A DNA stretch of 64,000 bases. Source: Phycisphaeraceae bacterium (GTDB taxonomy: Bacteria > Planctomycetota > Phycisphaerae > Phycisphaerales > Zrk34). The DNA lies in the NCBI GenBank assembly GCA_028282805.1, contig JANQHD010000006.1, forward strand, positions 62,001 to 126,000, written 5' to 3'. The translations under genes were made by a program, and so were the position numbers. The number at the start of each line of letters is the position of its first letter. Positions within the stretch are counted from its first letter, which is position 1. The notes beneath the pieces are model-generated. The model had not been told where the DNA came from. It saw only the letters and a program-made list of their open reading frames with translations, and did no database searches. Positions 9,284 through 17,350 of this stretch are shown here, in pieces.

Positions 9284-10467
9284 GCGGCCAACTCCTCCAG
9301 CGCCGCCGTGGCCAGCGGGTGGCCCGGCTCGCGCATCAACCAGCGGAACAGGTGTTCGACGGCGAGCGTGTCCAGCCCGTCGTGGTTGTAGCGGTGGGCC
9401 AGCGCGTGCTGCACGTCGGCCCAGTTCGGCCGCAGCGTCGCGACGCGCTCGAGCGCCACGCGCGGGCTGATTCTCGGTTCGTCGTTTGCGCCGGCGCGCT
9501 CGAGTTCGTCGAGCATGAGCGCGAGCTTGGCCGAGTAAGGCGCCAGGTTTAACCCGCGCTGCACCCAACGCAGCGCGTCGTCGCGGTCGGCGGCGAGGCG
9601 CGACAGCTCGGCCAACGCCTCGACGGCCACGATCGGTTCGGGCAGGTCGTCGACGATGCGCACCAAGGCCCGGCGGATCAGCGCCACGCGGTCGGGCTCG
9701 GGCCGCCGGCGCTGGGCGGCGACGAGCGTGGGGATCACGCCCGGCTCGCTCAGCAGCTCGTCGGCGAGCTGTTCGACCACGTTCACCGGCACCTCGCCGG
9801 ACGAGCGCCGCCGGCCCAGGCCCAGCGAGCGCCCGAACCACTCGGTGGCCGGGTCGTCGCCGAAGCGGTGCAGCAGGTCGGCCATGTCGCGCCGCGTGGG
9901 CGCAGCGCCGTCGTGCCGCATGCCGATCAGCATGGCCAGCTGGCGCGCCAACGGTTCGTGCTCGGTGTCGACTTCGGCCAGCGTGCGTTGCGCGGCGTCG
10001 GGGCGGCCTTCTTCGCAGTACAACCAGGCGAGCAACACCCGGGCCTGCGGCGGGCAGCCGTCGCACGCGGCCCAGTCGGAAAGGTCGAGCCAGGCGGCGT
10101 AGCGCTGGCCGGCCGAGAGACGCACGAGGTTGGCCATCAGCCGGGTCGGCGCGTGCTGCGCGTCGGCCGACTCGACCAGGTGCAGGGCCTGGTAGGCGTG
10201 GCCCTGCCGCAGCGCGGCGGCGGCGGCGAGCAACGGCAGCTGCCGGTTCGCCGGGTCGATGGTGCGGGCGCGGGCGATGGCGTGCTGGGCGGCGGTCGTG
10301 TCGTGGTGCGACAGCGCCAGGCGCGCCTCACCGATCGCCTGCCGCACGGCCAAGCGCCTGCGGGCGCTGATGCGCGTGGTGCGCTGCGCTTCGTGATCGT
10401 CGGGCGCGTCGCGGTCGGCGGCGCGCGGCCGGGCGAAAGCGAGCAAGCGTTTGATGATGGCTGTCAT
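9280..10467 (-). CDS. TPR-like protein, upstream partner
   Basis: This protein has 395 residues from ATG 10467 (MTAIIKRLLAFARPRAADR). A GTG one codon earlier is also possible. AGGAG lies 9 nt before the ATG. The body is helical with TPR-like units such as IARARTIDPANRQLPLLAAAAALRQGHAYQALHLV (residues about 63-97) and ALRWVQRGLNLAPYSAKLALMLDEL near residue 290. There is no catalytic motif or clear signal peptide. It overlaps the second TPR gene by 4 bp. The function is not recognised; both genes look like one scaffold or assembly unit split in two. Confidence 0.78.
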   Translation of the reverse strand: MTAIIKRLLAFARPRAADRDAPDDHEAQRTTRISARRRLAVRQAIGEARLALSHHDTTAAQHAIARARTIDPANRQLPLLAAAAALRQGHAYQALHLVESADAQHAPTRLMANLVRLSAGQRYAAWLDLSDWAACDGCPPQARVLLAWLYCEEGRPDAAQRTLAEVDTEHEPLARQLAMLIGMRHDGAAPTRRDMADLLHRFGDDPATEWFGRSLGLGRRRSSGEVPVNVVEQLADELLSEPGVIPTLVAAQRRRPEPDRVALIRRALVRIVDDLPEPIVAVEALAELSRLAADRDDALRWVQRGLNLAPYSAKLALMLDELERAGANDEPRISPRVALERVATLRPNWADVQHALAHRYNHDGLDTLAVEHLFRWLMREPGHPLATAALEELAA

Positions 10468-10602
10468 CACGGACCGCTCCTGTTCGGAACCGGCGGGTTC
10501 CTCTTGCGGTAGGATCGGCTGTAACGGTTGGGCGGTTTAGGGTGAGGCGGGTGGTGGTGAGGGAAATCACGGGCGGGGAGCGACCGATAAGTCGGGCTGC
10601 CG

Positions 10603-10640
10603 GAGTCTTGAGTCTTAAGTCTTAAGTCTTGAGTCTTGAG
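10603..10640. repeat. 7-bp tandem array (GAGTCTT / AAGTCTT)
   Basis: Five consecutive 7-bp units read GAGTCTT, GAGTCTT, AAGTCTT, AAGTCTT, GAGTCTT. The CTTAAG cores are self-complementary. It belongs to the class of intergenic iterated-word elements in this window. Confidence 0.85.
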
Positions 10641-10711
10641 GTGTGAGGCTTGAGTGCAGACCGAATCTGGATACCGAGCGCATGCGCAGCGCTGGTTTGG
10701 CGCCCGGTGTG

Positions 10712-10746
10712 AGTGATATAGTTTTTAGACTAAAAACTATATCACT
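10712..10746. repeat. Perfect 35-bp AT-rich palindrome
   Basis: AGTGATATAGTTTTTAG (10712-10728) and its exact inverse complement (10730-10746) flank a single A. It stands out sharply in a GC-rich chromosome. Possible roles are an operator, a recombinase or replication-related site, or a hairpin in RNA. Nothing in the sequence decides between them. Confidence 0.9.
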
Positions 10747-10897
10747 GCGAACCGCTCTTCGCCTTCGAGCGGGTGTGACTCACACCATGGCCGGCGGCGT
10801 ACGCGCTGCCGGGGCCGGGGTCGTGGACGACCCGGCTCGCACGGACCGGTACCAGGTATGGCGCCGGCTATCGGTCATCAACGAATGAACCTTAGCC

Positions 10898-11986
10898 TTA
10901 GACGCCGAAGCAGGTGCCGACGGCCTCGGCGGCGGCGACGAGGGGGTGGTCGGCGGGGATGGTGCGCTGCTTGTTGGCCACGTCGAGGATGTCGATGTCG
11001 GTGACCTGGCCGTTTTGCATGACGATCATGCGGTTGGCGTGGTCGTGCATGAGGCACTCGATCGCGGCGTGGCCGAACTGGGTGGCGAGCACGCGGTCGG
11101 CGGGGATGGGCGAGCCGCCGCGCTGGACGTGGCCGAGCACGGTGCATCGGGTCTCCACGCCGGTGATCCGCTGGATCTGATCGGCGATGACGTTGCCCAC
11201 GCCGCCGAGCTTGATCGGGTCGGGGCTGGTGGGGTCGACCTTGGCGACGACCTGCTCGCCGCCGGCGGGCTTGGCGCCCTCGCTGACGGCGATGATGGTG
11301 AAGCGTTTGCCCTTCTTTGAGCGCTGGGTGACGTGGTCGCAGACGGCGTTGATGTCGTAGGGGATTTCGGGCAGCAGGATGACGTCGGCGCCGGAGGCGA
11401 TGCCCGAGTGCAGCGCGATCCACCCGGCGTTGCGGCCCATGAGTTCGACGATCATGGCGCGGTGGTGGCTGGCGGCGGTGGTGTGGATGCGGTCGAGCGC
11501 ATCGGTGGCGATGTCGACGGCGGTGGCGAAGCCGAACGTCACGTCGGTGCCGACGATGTCGTTGTCGATGGTCTTGGGCACGCCGATGCAGTTGATGCCC
11601 TTCTCGACAAACGAAGCCGCGCCGCTCATGGTGCCGTCGCCGCCGATGCAGACCAGCGCGTCGAGCTCGTTGAGCTTGACGTGCTCGATGCAGCGGTCGG
11701 TGCAGTCCTGGACCTGGCCGTCGCCGTTGGCGTCGTAGGCCGCGGGGTTGCACTTGTTGGACGTGCCGAGGATCGTGCCGCCGGTGGTGAGGATGTTGGA
11801 CACGTCGCCGCTGGACAGCGGGCGGATGCGGTTGCGGATGAGGCCGAGGTAGGCGTCTTCGATGCCGTAGACCTCGAGGCCGTACTTGAACATCGCGGTC
11901 TTGGTCACCGCGCGGATGACGGCGTTGAGCCCGGGGCAGTCGCCGCCGCCGGTGAGCACGCCGATGCGTTTGATGGAATTGCTCAT
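10898..11986 (-). CDS. pfkA: 6-phosphofructokinase family enzyme
   Basis: This 362-residue enzyme phosphorylates fructose 6-phosphate in glycolysis. Motifs are GVLTGGGDCPGLNAVIRAV, CIGGDGTMSGA, GVPKTIDNDIVGTD, MGRNAGWIAL and HVQRGGSPIPADR. The GGDGT glycine is typical of ATP users, whereas Lys in PKTIDND (usually Gly in bacterial ATP-PFK) is typical of PPi-type enzymes. This mixed pair is known from so-called group III PFKs, so the phosphoryl donor is uncertain. The start at ATG 11986 (MSNSIKRIGVLTGGGD) overlaps the stop of the upstream membrane-protein gene by 4 bp. An extended frame reaching 12613 is a shadow of that gene. Confidence 0.94.
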   Translation of the reverse strand: MSNSIKRIGVLTGGGDCPGLNAVIRAVTKTAMFKYGLEVYGIEDAYLGLIRNRIRPLSSGDVSNILTTGGTILGTSNKCNPAAYDANGDGQVQDCTDRCIEHVKLNELDALVCIGGDGTMSGAASFVEKGINCIGVPKTIDNDIVGTDVTFGFATAVDIATDALDRIHTTAASHHRAMIVELMGRNAGWIALHSGIASGADVILLPEIPYDINAVCDHVTQRSKKGKRFTIIAVSEGAKPAGGEQVVAKVDPTSPDPIKLGGVGNVIADQIQRITGVETRCTVLGHVQRGGSPIPADRVLATQFGHAAIECLMHDHANRMIVMQNGQVTDIDILDVANKQRTIPADHPLVAAAEAVGTCFGV

Positions 11987-12705
11987 GACGGGTTTCGCCT
12001 GCGTTCTTTCTCGGTCACCAGTTGCCGTGACGGCTGCGTTCGGCGCCATTGTACGTACTCCCATGCGAAGAACATGACCAGCATCTCGCCGGCCAACTCC
12101 AGTATCTCTTCGGCTATCGGGTCGCGCGCCTCGTGTTCGAAAATCGTAACGCCCAGGTTCTTCGCCAGGGTGCCGGCCTTGTCCCAGCCCTGGCTCAGCA
12201 CCAGCAGGCCAAAGGCGACGACCAACAGCCAGAACAAGCTGCGCGGCCAGCGCTTGGTCACGCTCGCCCACGCGAAGTCGAACTTCGCCACCAGCACGCT
12301 CACGGTTAATACGCACAGCGTCAGCGCCGGAACCCCCAGGCCCAGCCGGACCGCCCATGGGATGGGTTGGCCCTCGTGTTCGTCGCCGCCCCACAGGTAC
12401 TTGAAGCTGAACGCGTGCACGCCCCACAGCCGGCCGTCGAGCTCGATCTCGCGCCACGCCAGGAACAGCGCCACGAACACCAACCCCACGCCGATGCCCG
12501 CCTCCGGCGCCTTCAAGCCCTCGCGCAGCAACGGCACGAGCAACAACACAAAGGCCACGACCAGCACCCCCGCCTGCGCACTCTGTATTGGGCCGCTCTC
12601 GTCGGTCAGCCAAACCCGGTCGACGCCCCCCGACGCGTAGGCCAGCGCAAAACCGATCGCCATCGTGAGGCAGATCAGCACGTAGATAGTCAGTCGCTTG
12701 CTCAC
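11983..12705 (-). CDS. Multi-pass membrane protein, unknown function
   Basis: This protein has 240 residues from GTG 12705 (VSKRLTIYVLICLTMAIGF). About six hydrophobic segments are visible, including YVLICLTMAIGFALAYA, GVLVVAFVLLLVPLL, GIGVGLVFVALFLAW, LGVPALTLCVLTVSVLV and FWLLVVAFGLLVLSQ. The tail is cytoplasmic and acidic-then-basic (EEILELAGEMLVMFFAWEYV, QWRRTQPSRQ). I do not recognise a family. It is translationally coupled to pfkA (ATGA overlap), but a metabolic link is not shown. The 12705 start is favoured because a TACACT box ends 6 nt upstream. A GTG at 12711 is the alternative. Confidence 0.75.
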   Translation of the reverse strand: MSKRLTIYVLICLTMAIGFALAYASGGVDRVWLTDESGPIQSAQAGVLVVAFVLLLVPLLREGLKAPEAGIGVGLVFVALFLAWREIELDGRLWGVHAFSFKYLWGGDEHEGQPIPWAVRLGLGVPALTLCVLTVSVLVAKFDFAWASVTKRWPRSLFWLLVVAFGLLVLSQGWDKAGTLAKNLGVTIFEHEARDPIAEEILELAGEMLVMFFAWEYVQWRRTQPSRQLVTEKERRRNPS

Positions 12706-12711
12706 GGCCAC

Positions 12712-12717
12712 AGTGTA
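12712..12717 (-). promoter_or_regulatory. -10-like box (TACACT) abutting the GTG start at 12705
   Basis: TACACT is followed by GTGGCC and GTG, the same 6-nt spacing as at coaD, mutL, the methyltransferase and 58878. It decides between two candidate GTG starts. Confidence 0.35.
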
Positions 12718-12762
12718 AACCGAGGCCCGTGGTTTGGCGATGCGAGGGGTTGAACCGCGCGC

Positions 12763-13011
12763 TCAGCCGGCCGGCCCGGAGGCTTTCTCTTGCTCGGCCT
12801 CGATGATCGAGTCAGCCCAGCAGCTGTCGGTGGGGTAGAGGTTGACCGGCACGAACGACGGGCCGAGCAAATCGCGGACCTGCTTGCGGGCGCACTCGGC
12901 GTGGTTGCTCAGGCAATAGCGCCGGCGCAGGATGGCCACGGCCCTGGCGCTGCCCGGGATGTTTTGAACAAAGAAGGGGCAACCGGCGGTGTAGGGGCAC
13001 ATCGGCTTCAT
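12763..13011 (-). CDS. Cys-rich mini-protein, copy 1 of a tandem pair
   Basis: This protein has 82 residues from ATG 13011 (MKPMCPYTAGCPFFVQN). The four Cys are spaced C-x5-C, about 24 residues, then C-x6-C (CPYTAGC and CLSNHAEC), followed by ARKQVRDLLG, FVPVNLYPTD and CWADSI. The pattern CPFF, RRRYCL, CAR, LG, FVP, LYP, WAD is shared with the next gene, so the two are tandem paralogues. The Cys arrangement suggests a metal or Fe-S site; this is inference. No membrane segment is seen. The function is unknown. Confidence 0.8.
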   Translation of the reverse strand: MKPMCPYTAGCPFFVQNIPGSARAVAILRRRYCLSNHAECARKQVRDLLGPSFVPVNLYPTDSCWADSIIEAEQEKASGPAG

Positions 13012-13085
13012 GATTCGTCCCCGTGTCAAGGCAGGCCCTCTGTAGGGGGATCGGTCGGTTGGCGCGCCCGCTTGACCTCAAAGCG

Positions 13086-13349
13086 TCACGCCGCGCTGTC
13101 ACACCCGGCGACCGGTTCGCCGCCGTCGCGGTGCGCGGTCAGGATTTCGTCGGCCCATACGTGGTCGACCGGGTAAAGCACCAACGGCACAAACTTTTCA
13201 CCCAACATGTCGTGCACCCGTCGGCGAGCGCAATTGCACCCGCCGGCCAGGCAGAACCGCCGACGGATCAGCGCGATCGCCCGGTTGCTCTTGCAGACGC
13301 GACGCGTGAAGAACGGGCAGTCGGCGGTCAGTTCGCAGATCCGAGCCAT
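13086..13349 (-). CDS. Cys-rich mini-protein, copy 2 of a tandem pair
   Basis: This protein has 87 residues from ATG 13349 (MARICELTADCPFFTRR); a start five codons earlier is possible. The Cys framework matches its neighbour: CELTADC, then CLAGGCNC with one extra Cys. ARRRVHDMLGEKFVPLVLYPVDHVWADEI follows (in parts: ARRRVHDMLGEKFVP, LVLYPVDHVWADEI). The two genes lie 74 bp apart and point the same way, which fits a local duplication. It is divergent from lysS. A role in metal binding or redox sensing is possible but not shown. Confidence 0.8.
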   Translation of the reverse strand: MARICELTADCPFFTRRVCKSNRAIALIRRRFCLAGGCNCARRRVHDMLGEKFVPLVLYPVDHVWADEILTAHRDGGEPVAGCDSAA

Positions 13350-13488
13350 CGGGCATCCAATCACCCGACCCTTCCCACACTAAGCTCATCGTCGCCCCCC
13401 ACACGCCACTTAATAGGGGTTACCCCTTATCCCCCCAACAGGTTAGATGCCCGCCCGGCCATCACTACCGCGCGCGACGGTTGGGCGG

Positions 13489-13494
13489 TACGAT
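13489..13494 (+). promoter_or_regulatory. -10-like box (TACGAT) close to the lysS start
   Basis: TACGAT ends 9 nt before the lysS ATG at 13504. If it is used, the leader would be about 3 nt. No Shine-Dalgarno is seen. Confidence 0.3.
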
Positions 13495-13503
13495 GGGCCG
13501 ACT

Positions 13504-15096
13504 ATGGCTGACACACCACCCCAGACCCCCACCGGCGGCAACCCCGAAGCCGACCGCCAGGCCAAGCTCGAACGCTTCCGCGACGAGTTCGGCATCGACC
13601 CGTACGGCCGGCGCGTCGACGGCCTGATCCCGCTCGCCGAGGCGCTCGACCTGTACGACGAATCCGCCGATTCTGCGGCAAAAGAAACGCCAGAAAACGA
13701 CACCCGCCCCACCGTCAAGGTCGCCGGGCGCATCGTGCTGCACCGGGACATCGGCTCGCTGGTCTTCGCCACGCTGCGCGACGCCAGCGGCGATCTGCAA
13801 TTCGCCGTGAGCAAGAAGGCCGTGCCCAAGCCACTGATGAAGCTCGCCAAGCTCGCGGACCTCGGCGATATCGTGGTCGTCGAGGGCAAGCTCGCCAAGA
13901 CCAAGACCGGCGAGGTCACCGTGTGGGCCGAGGGCGACGCCGGCTTCCAGCTCGCCTGCAAGTCGCTCGCCCCCCCGCCCGAGAAGTGGGCCGGGCTCAA
14001 AGACCCCGAGCTGCGCTACCGCAAGCGCTACGTCGACATGTACGCCAACCCCGACGTCACCGCCACGATGCTCCAGCGGTCGCGCATCCTCAAGGCCACG
14101 CGCGACTTCTTCTGCGACCGCGGGTTCGTCGAGGTCGAAACCCCGATGATGCAGCCCATCGCCGGCGGCGCCGCGGCCAGGCCGTTCGTCACCCACATCA
14201 ACGCCCTCGACATCGACCTGTACCTGCGCATCGCGCCCGAGCTGTACCTCAAACGCCTGCTCGTCGGCGGCATGCCCAAGGTCTTCGAGATCAACCGCAA
14301 CTTCCGCAACGAGGGCGTCGACCGCTCCCACAACCCCGAGTTCACCATGCTCGAGCTGTACGAGGCGTTCGGCGACCTCTACCGCGTCATGGACCACACC
14401 GAACAGCTCTTCCAGCACCTGGTGCGCATCATCAAAACCCCATTAGCCCCCGGTTCCACCGGGGGGAACCCCCCGGGCAATCCCCCGGTGGAACCGGGGG
14501 CTAACGGCGAAACGGATTTAACCCTGCCCTACGGCGAGCTGACCATCGACTACGCGAACTTCCGCCGGGCCAAGTACCTCGACCTGTTCGAAGAGCACAA
14601 CGGCTTTGCCGCCGCCGACCGCCAGCGGGTGCTGGCCAAGGCCCGCGAGCTGCACGTCGACAACGCCGAGGCCAAAGACCCCGACCTGCTGCTCAACGAG
14701 GTGTGGGAGCAGACCGTCGAGCCCCACCTCGTGCAGCCGACGTTCGTGATCGATTACCCCGCATCGCTGTGCCCGCTGACGAAACGGAAGCCGGACGATC
14801 CGGGGGTCGCCGAGCGGTTCGAGCTGTTCATCGCGAACATGGAGCTGGCCAACGCCTACACCGAGCTGAACGACCCGGCGGTGCAGCGGGCGAACTTCGA
14901 GCAGCAGCTGGCCGGCGAGGACGACGAGGAGAGCACCTTCCGCACGATGGACCGCGACTTCGTCGAGGCGCTGCGGGTCGGCATGCCCCCCGCCGGCGGC
15001 CTGGGCATCGGCATCGACCGCCTGGTCATGCTGCTGACCAACAAATCCACCATCCGCGACGTGATCCTGTTCCCGCTGATGAAACCAACGTCCTAA
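13504..15096 (+). CDS. lysS: Lysyl-tRNA synthetase, class II, with in-frame palindromic insertion
   Basis: LysS (530 residues) charges tRNA-Lys. The N-terminal OB-fold anticodon-binding domain (VKVAGRIVLHRDIGSLVFATLRD) is followed by the class II core. Motif 1 is FFCDRGFVEVETPMM, motif 2 is FRNEGVDRSHNPEFTMLE and motif 3 is GLGIGIDRLVMLL. Between motifs 2 and 3, residues about 314-334 (LAPGSTGGNPPGNPPVEPGA) are encoded by a perfect 23-bp inverted repeat with no counterpart in ordinary LysS. It falls in a surface-loop position just before PYGELTIDY, and the reading frame is kept. The start is ATG 13504 (MADTPPQTPTGG); homology begins soon after. Confidence 0.95.
   Translation: MADTPPQTPTGGNPEADRQAKLERFRDEFGIDPYGRRVDGLIPLAEALDLYDESADSAAKETPENDTRPTVKVAGRIVLHRDIGSLVFATLRDASGDLQFAVSKKAVPKPLMKLAKLADLGDIVVVEGKLAKTKTGEVTVWAEGDAGFQLACKSLAPPPEKWAGLKDPELRYRKRYVDMYANPDVTATMLQRSRILKATRDFFCDRGFVEVETPMMQPIAGGAAARPFVTHINALDIDLYLRIAPELYLKRLLVGGMPKVFEINRNFRNEGVDRSHNPEFTMLELYEAFGDLYRVMDHTEQLFQHLVRIIKTPLAPGSTGGNPPGNPPVEPGANGETDLTLPYGELTIDYANFRRAKYLDLFEEHNGFAAADRQRVLAKARELHVDNAEAKDPDLLLNEVWEQTVEPHLVQPTFVIDYPASLCPLTKRKPDDPGVAERFELFIANMELANAYTELNDPAVQRANFEQQLAGEDDEESTFRTMDRDFVEALRVGMPPAGGLGIGIDRLVMLLTNKSTIRDVILFPLMKPTS
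14443..14504. repeat. Perfect 23-bp inverted repeat inserted in the lysS coding sequence
   Basis: The arms at 14443-14465 (starting TTAGCCCCCGGTTCCACC) and 14482-14504 (ending GGTGGAACCGGGGGCTAA) are exact inverse complements with a 16-nt spacer. The arm begins on the first base of codon 314. Terminal TTAG/CTAA would give stop codons in other frames, but the lysS frame reads through as a Gly/Pro-rich loop. It resembles a REP/RPE-type mobile palindrome. Confidence 0.95.
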
Positions 15097-15241
15097 AACT
15101 CGAAGATCGAAACTCGAACTTCGAACCAATGACCAATGAACCAATGCTCAAAAACCAACGACTACACGTGACAAGCGATATCGTGGTAACTTGGTTTATC
15201 GGATATTGATTCGAGCTTCGAGTTTCGTTCTTCGAGTTTCC
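15097..15241. repeat. Inverted iterated-word element (CTCGAA / TTCGAG) between lysS and lolC
   Basis: The left arm iterates AACTCGAA, GATCGAA, AACTCGAA and CTTCGAA, then ACCAATG three times. The right arm (from about 15204) iterates TTCGAGC, TTCGAGT, TTCGTTC and TTCGAGT. It shares CAATGACCAAT, CCAATGCTCAAA and GTTCTTCGAGTTT with the element at 18045-18172, so these two are homologous copies. Confidence 0.85.
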
Positions 15242-17350
15242 ATGTACAAACTGCTGCTCACATTCCGTTACCTGCGCCGCAAGCTGATCCCGCTGTTTGC
15301 GCTGGCGGCGGTGGCGTTGTGCGTGGCGATGCTCATCACCGTGATCAGCATCATGGGCGGGTTCGTCGACCACATGACCAACGCCGGCTCGAAGCTCATG
15401 GGCGACGTGCGGCTCTCGACCGGCGCCGAGGGCTTCCCCCACTACGAACAGCTGATCGACGAACTTAAAAAGCTGCCCGAGGTCGAGGCCGCCGCGGTGC
15501 AGGTCAAGACCTGGGGCCTGCTCAAGACCCCCAGCGAACGCACCCTCGTCGTCGAGGTCGTGGGCGTGCGGCCCGACGAGATCAACCGCGTCACCAACTA
15601 CAGCGAAACCGTCTACTGGACCGAAGACCGCCTCGCCGAGCAGCGCGAACGCTACCGCGAGAACAAGGCGCGCTACGACGAGCTCGAACGGCGGTTCCTC
15701 AAACTCAAAGACCGGTACGCGGCCGCCGACGAACAACGCAAGGCCGAGCTCCTCGAACAGCTGCGCAAGATCGACGACGAGCAACGCGACCTGCGCTTCA
15801 ACGTGATCGGCCTGACCCAGGTGTTCGACGCGTACGCGGGCGTCGACCCCGAGTCGCTGGCGATGTCGCTCAACGTCGCCGAGGGTTTCGAGAAACCGGC
15901 CAACCCCCGGCCCGCGTACGGCATGGCCGTGGGCATCGAGGTCAACACCGCCAACATGCGCCACGAAGACGGCAGCTACAACATCCTGCGCCCCTGGATC
16001 GGCCAGCGGTTGCCGTTGACCGTGCTGCCGCTAACCAGCGCCGGCAACGTCAGCCAGACCGGCGCCGAGTCGCTCGACTTCGTCGTGGTCAACGAGTTGC
16101 ACTCGGGGCTGTTCGACACCGACTCGAAGCGCGTGTACGTGCCGTTCGACGTGCTGCAGGAGATGCTGCAGATGCAGCAGGCCGAGCTGGTCGACGAGAT
16201 GGACCCGACCAAGGTCGTCGACACCTCGCCCGCCCGCGCGTCTTCGATCATGGTCAAGGCCGCGCCCGACGTCAGCCCCGAGCAGCTGCGCGAGGCGGTC
16301 TCGCGGCAGTACGCCCAGTTCCAGCAGCCCTACTCCGACCTGCTGCCCGAGCCGTACATGAGCATCGTGACGTGGAAGCAGCTGCTCAGCGACCTGATCC
16401 GCACCGTGCAGAACGAGAAGAACCTGATGCTCTTTCTGTTCATGGGCATCAGCGGGGTGTCGGTGATCCTGATCTTCGTGATCTTCTACATGACGGTGAA
16501 GGAGAAGACGCGCGACATCGGCACGCTGCGGGCGCTGGGCGCGTCGCAGTCGGGCATCGCCTCGATCTTCCTGATGTACGCCGGGGTGATCGGCGTGATC
16601 GGGGCGGTCATCGGCGCGGTCATCGCGGTGCTCATCGTGCGCAACATCAACGAGATCCACACGTGGCTGGGCAACGGCTTCGGCGCGTGCGTCGTGATCG
16701 TCGGCGCGCCGCTGGCGCTGGGGTTGTTGTACGCCGCCGTCGCCGCCACCCACCTCGTGCTCCGCGCGATGTTCGACTGGTCGGCGAGAACCACCTACCT
16801 GCGAACCACGCTCATCGGCCTGCCCACCGGCCTGCTGATGATGGTCGTGGCGAACCTTCTGGTCTGGCTGGTCACGGGCGACGCGAAACTGGTCGGCTCG
16901 ATCAACCGCCAGCTCGTCCAGCTCACGGGTATAAGCCCGCCGCAGAGCCCGGTGCTGGCCTATGCGCTCAGCGCCGGGGTCGTGGCGGTGGCGCTGGCGG
17001 CCCTGTTCGCCGTGATCGAGGGGCAGATGATCGTCATCGACCTGCGCTTGGGGCACCGGTCGAAGGCCAAGGCGGCGGCGATGTTCGTGCTGGGTGTAGT
17101 CGCGGCGGCCGTGGGGCTGGCGGTGGTGTTCCTCGGTGTCGACAACCTCACCGCTCAACTCAACGAGGCGCTCGGCATCACCATCTGGGACCGGCGGGTG
17201 TACTTCTTCGACCGCATCCCCACGAACATGAAGACGCACGAGGTGTTGATCATCTGCTTCCTGGCGCTGTTCGCCAGCCTGTGCGGCGCGCTGATCCCGG
17301 CGCTGCGGGCGAGCTTCACCGACCCCGTGGAGACGCTGCGCTATGAGTAA
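15242..17350 (+). CDS. LolC/E-type ABC transporter permease with extra membrane block
   Basis: This 702-residue permease begins with the LolC/FtsX N-terminus (MYKLLLTFRYLRRKLIPLFA) and TM1. A large periplasmic domain follows, with a charged coiled-coil stretch near residues 125-190. After the FtsX core (SGVSVILIFVIFYMTVKEKT, RDIGTLRALGAS) about 170 extra residues add roughly four hydrophobic helices before the usual end (VYFFDRIPTNMKTHE, ALIPALRASFTDPVETLRYE). Normal LolC/E is about 400 residues. It overlaps the ATPase gene by 8 bp, forming one transporter unit, probably for releasing lipoproteins or another lipid-linked substrate from the inner membrane. The start is ATG 15242; upstream codons are repeat DNA. 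Confidence 0.85.
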   Translation: MYKLLLTFRYLRRKLIPLFALAAVALCVAMLITVISIMGGFVDHMTNAGSKLMGDVRLSTGAEGFPHYEQLIDELKKLPEVEAAAVQVKTWGLLKTPSERTLVVEVVGVRPDEINRVTNYSETVYWTEDRLAEQRERYRENKARYDELERRFLKLKDRYAAADEQRKAELLEQLRKIDDEQRDLRFNVIGLTQVFDAYAGVDPESLAMSLNVAEGFEKPANPRPAYGMAVGIEVNTANMRHEDGSYNILRPWIGQRLPLTVLPLTSAGNVSQTGAESLDFVVVNELHSGLFDTDSKRVYVPFDVLQEMLQMQQAELVDEMDPTKVVDTSPARASSIMVKAAPDVSPEQLREAVSRQYAQFQQPYSDLLPEPYMSIVTWKQLLSDLIRTVQNEKNLMLFLFMGISGVSVILIFVIFYMTVKEKTRDIGTLRALGASQSGIASIFLMYAGVIGVIGAVIGAVIAVLIVRNINEIHTWLGNGFGACVVIVGAPLALGLLYAAVAATHLVLRAMFDWSARTTYLRTTLIGLPTGLLMMVVANLLVWLVTGDAKLVGSINRQLVQLTGISPPQSPVLAYALSAGVVAVALAALFAVIEGQMIVIDLRLGHRSKAKAAAMFVLGVVAAAVGLAVVFLGVDNLTAQLNEALGITIWDRRVYFFDRIPTNMKTHEVLIICFLALFASLCGALIPALRASFTDPVETLRYE

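Larger units (their letters stand above)
10468..10897. other. 430-bp intergenic region with several repeats
   Basis: This region lies between the 5' end of the TPR pair and the 3' end of pfkA and has no credible gene. It contains a 7-bp word array (10603-10640), a perfect AT-rich palindrome (10712-10746), a second palindrome GGTGTGACTCACACC (10772-10786) and a copy of the AGGTATG/GCCGGCTAT repeat (about 10847-10873). It should also hold the TPR promoter and the pfkA terminator, but no U-tailed hairpin is evident. Confidence 0.6.

Noticed and set aside
11987-12613. Extended N-terminus of phosphofructokinase
   Set aside because: PFK homology starts at MSNSIKRIG. The extension is a shadow of the overlapping membrane-protein gene.
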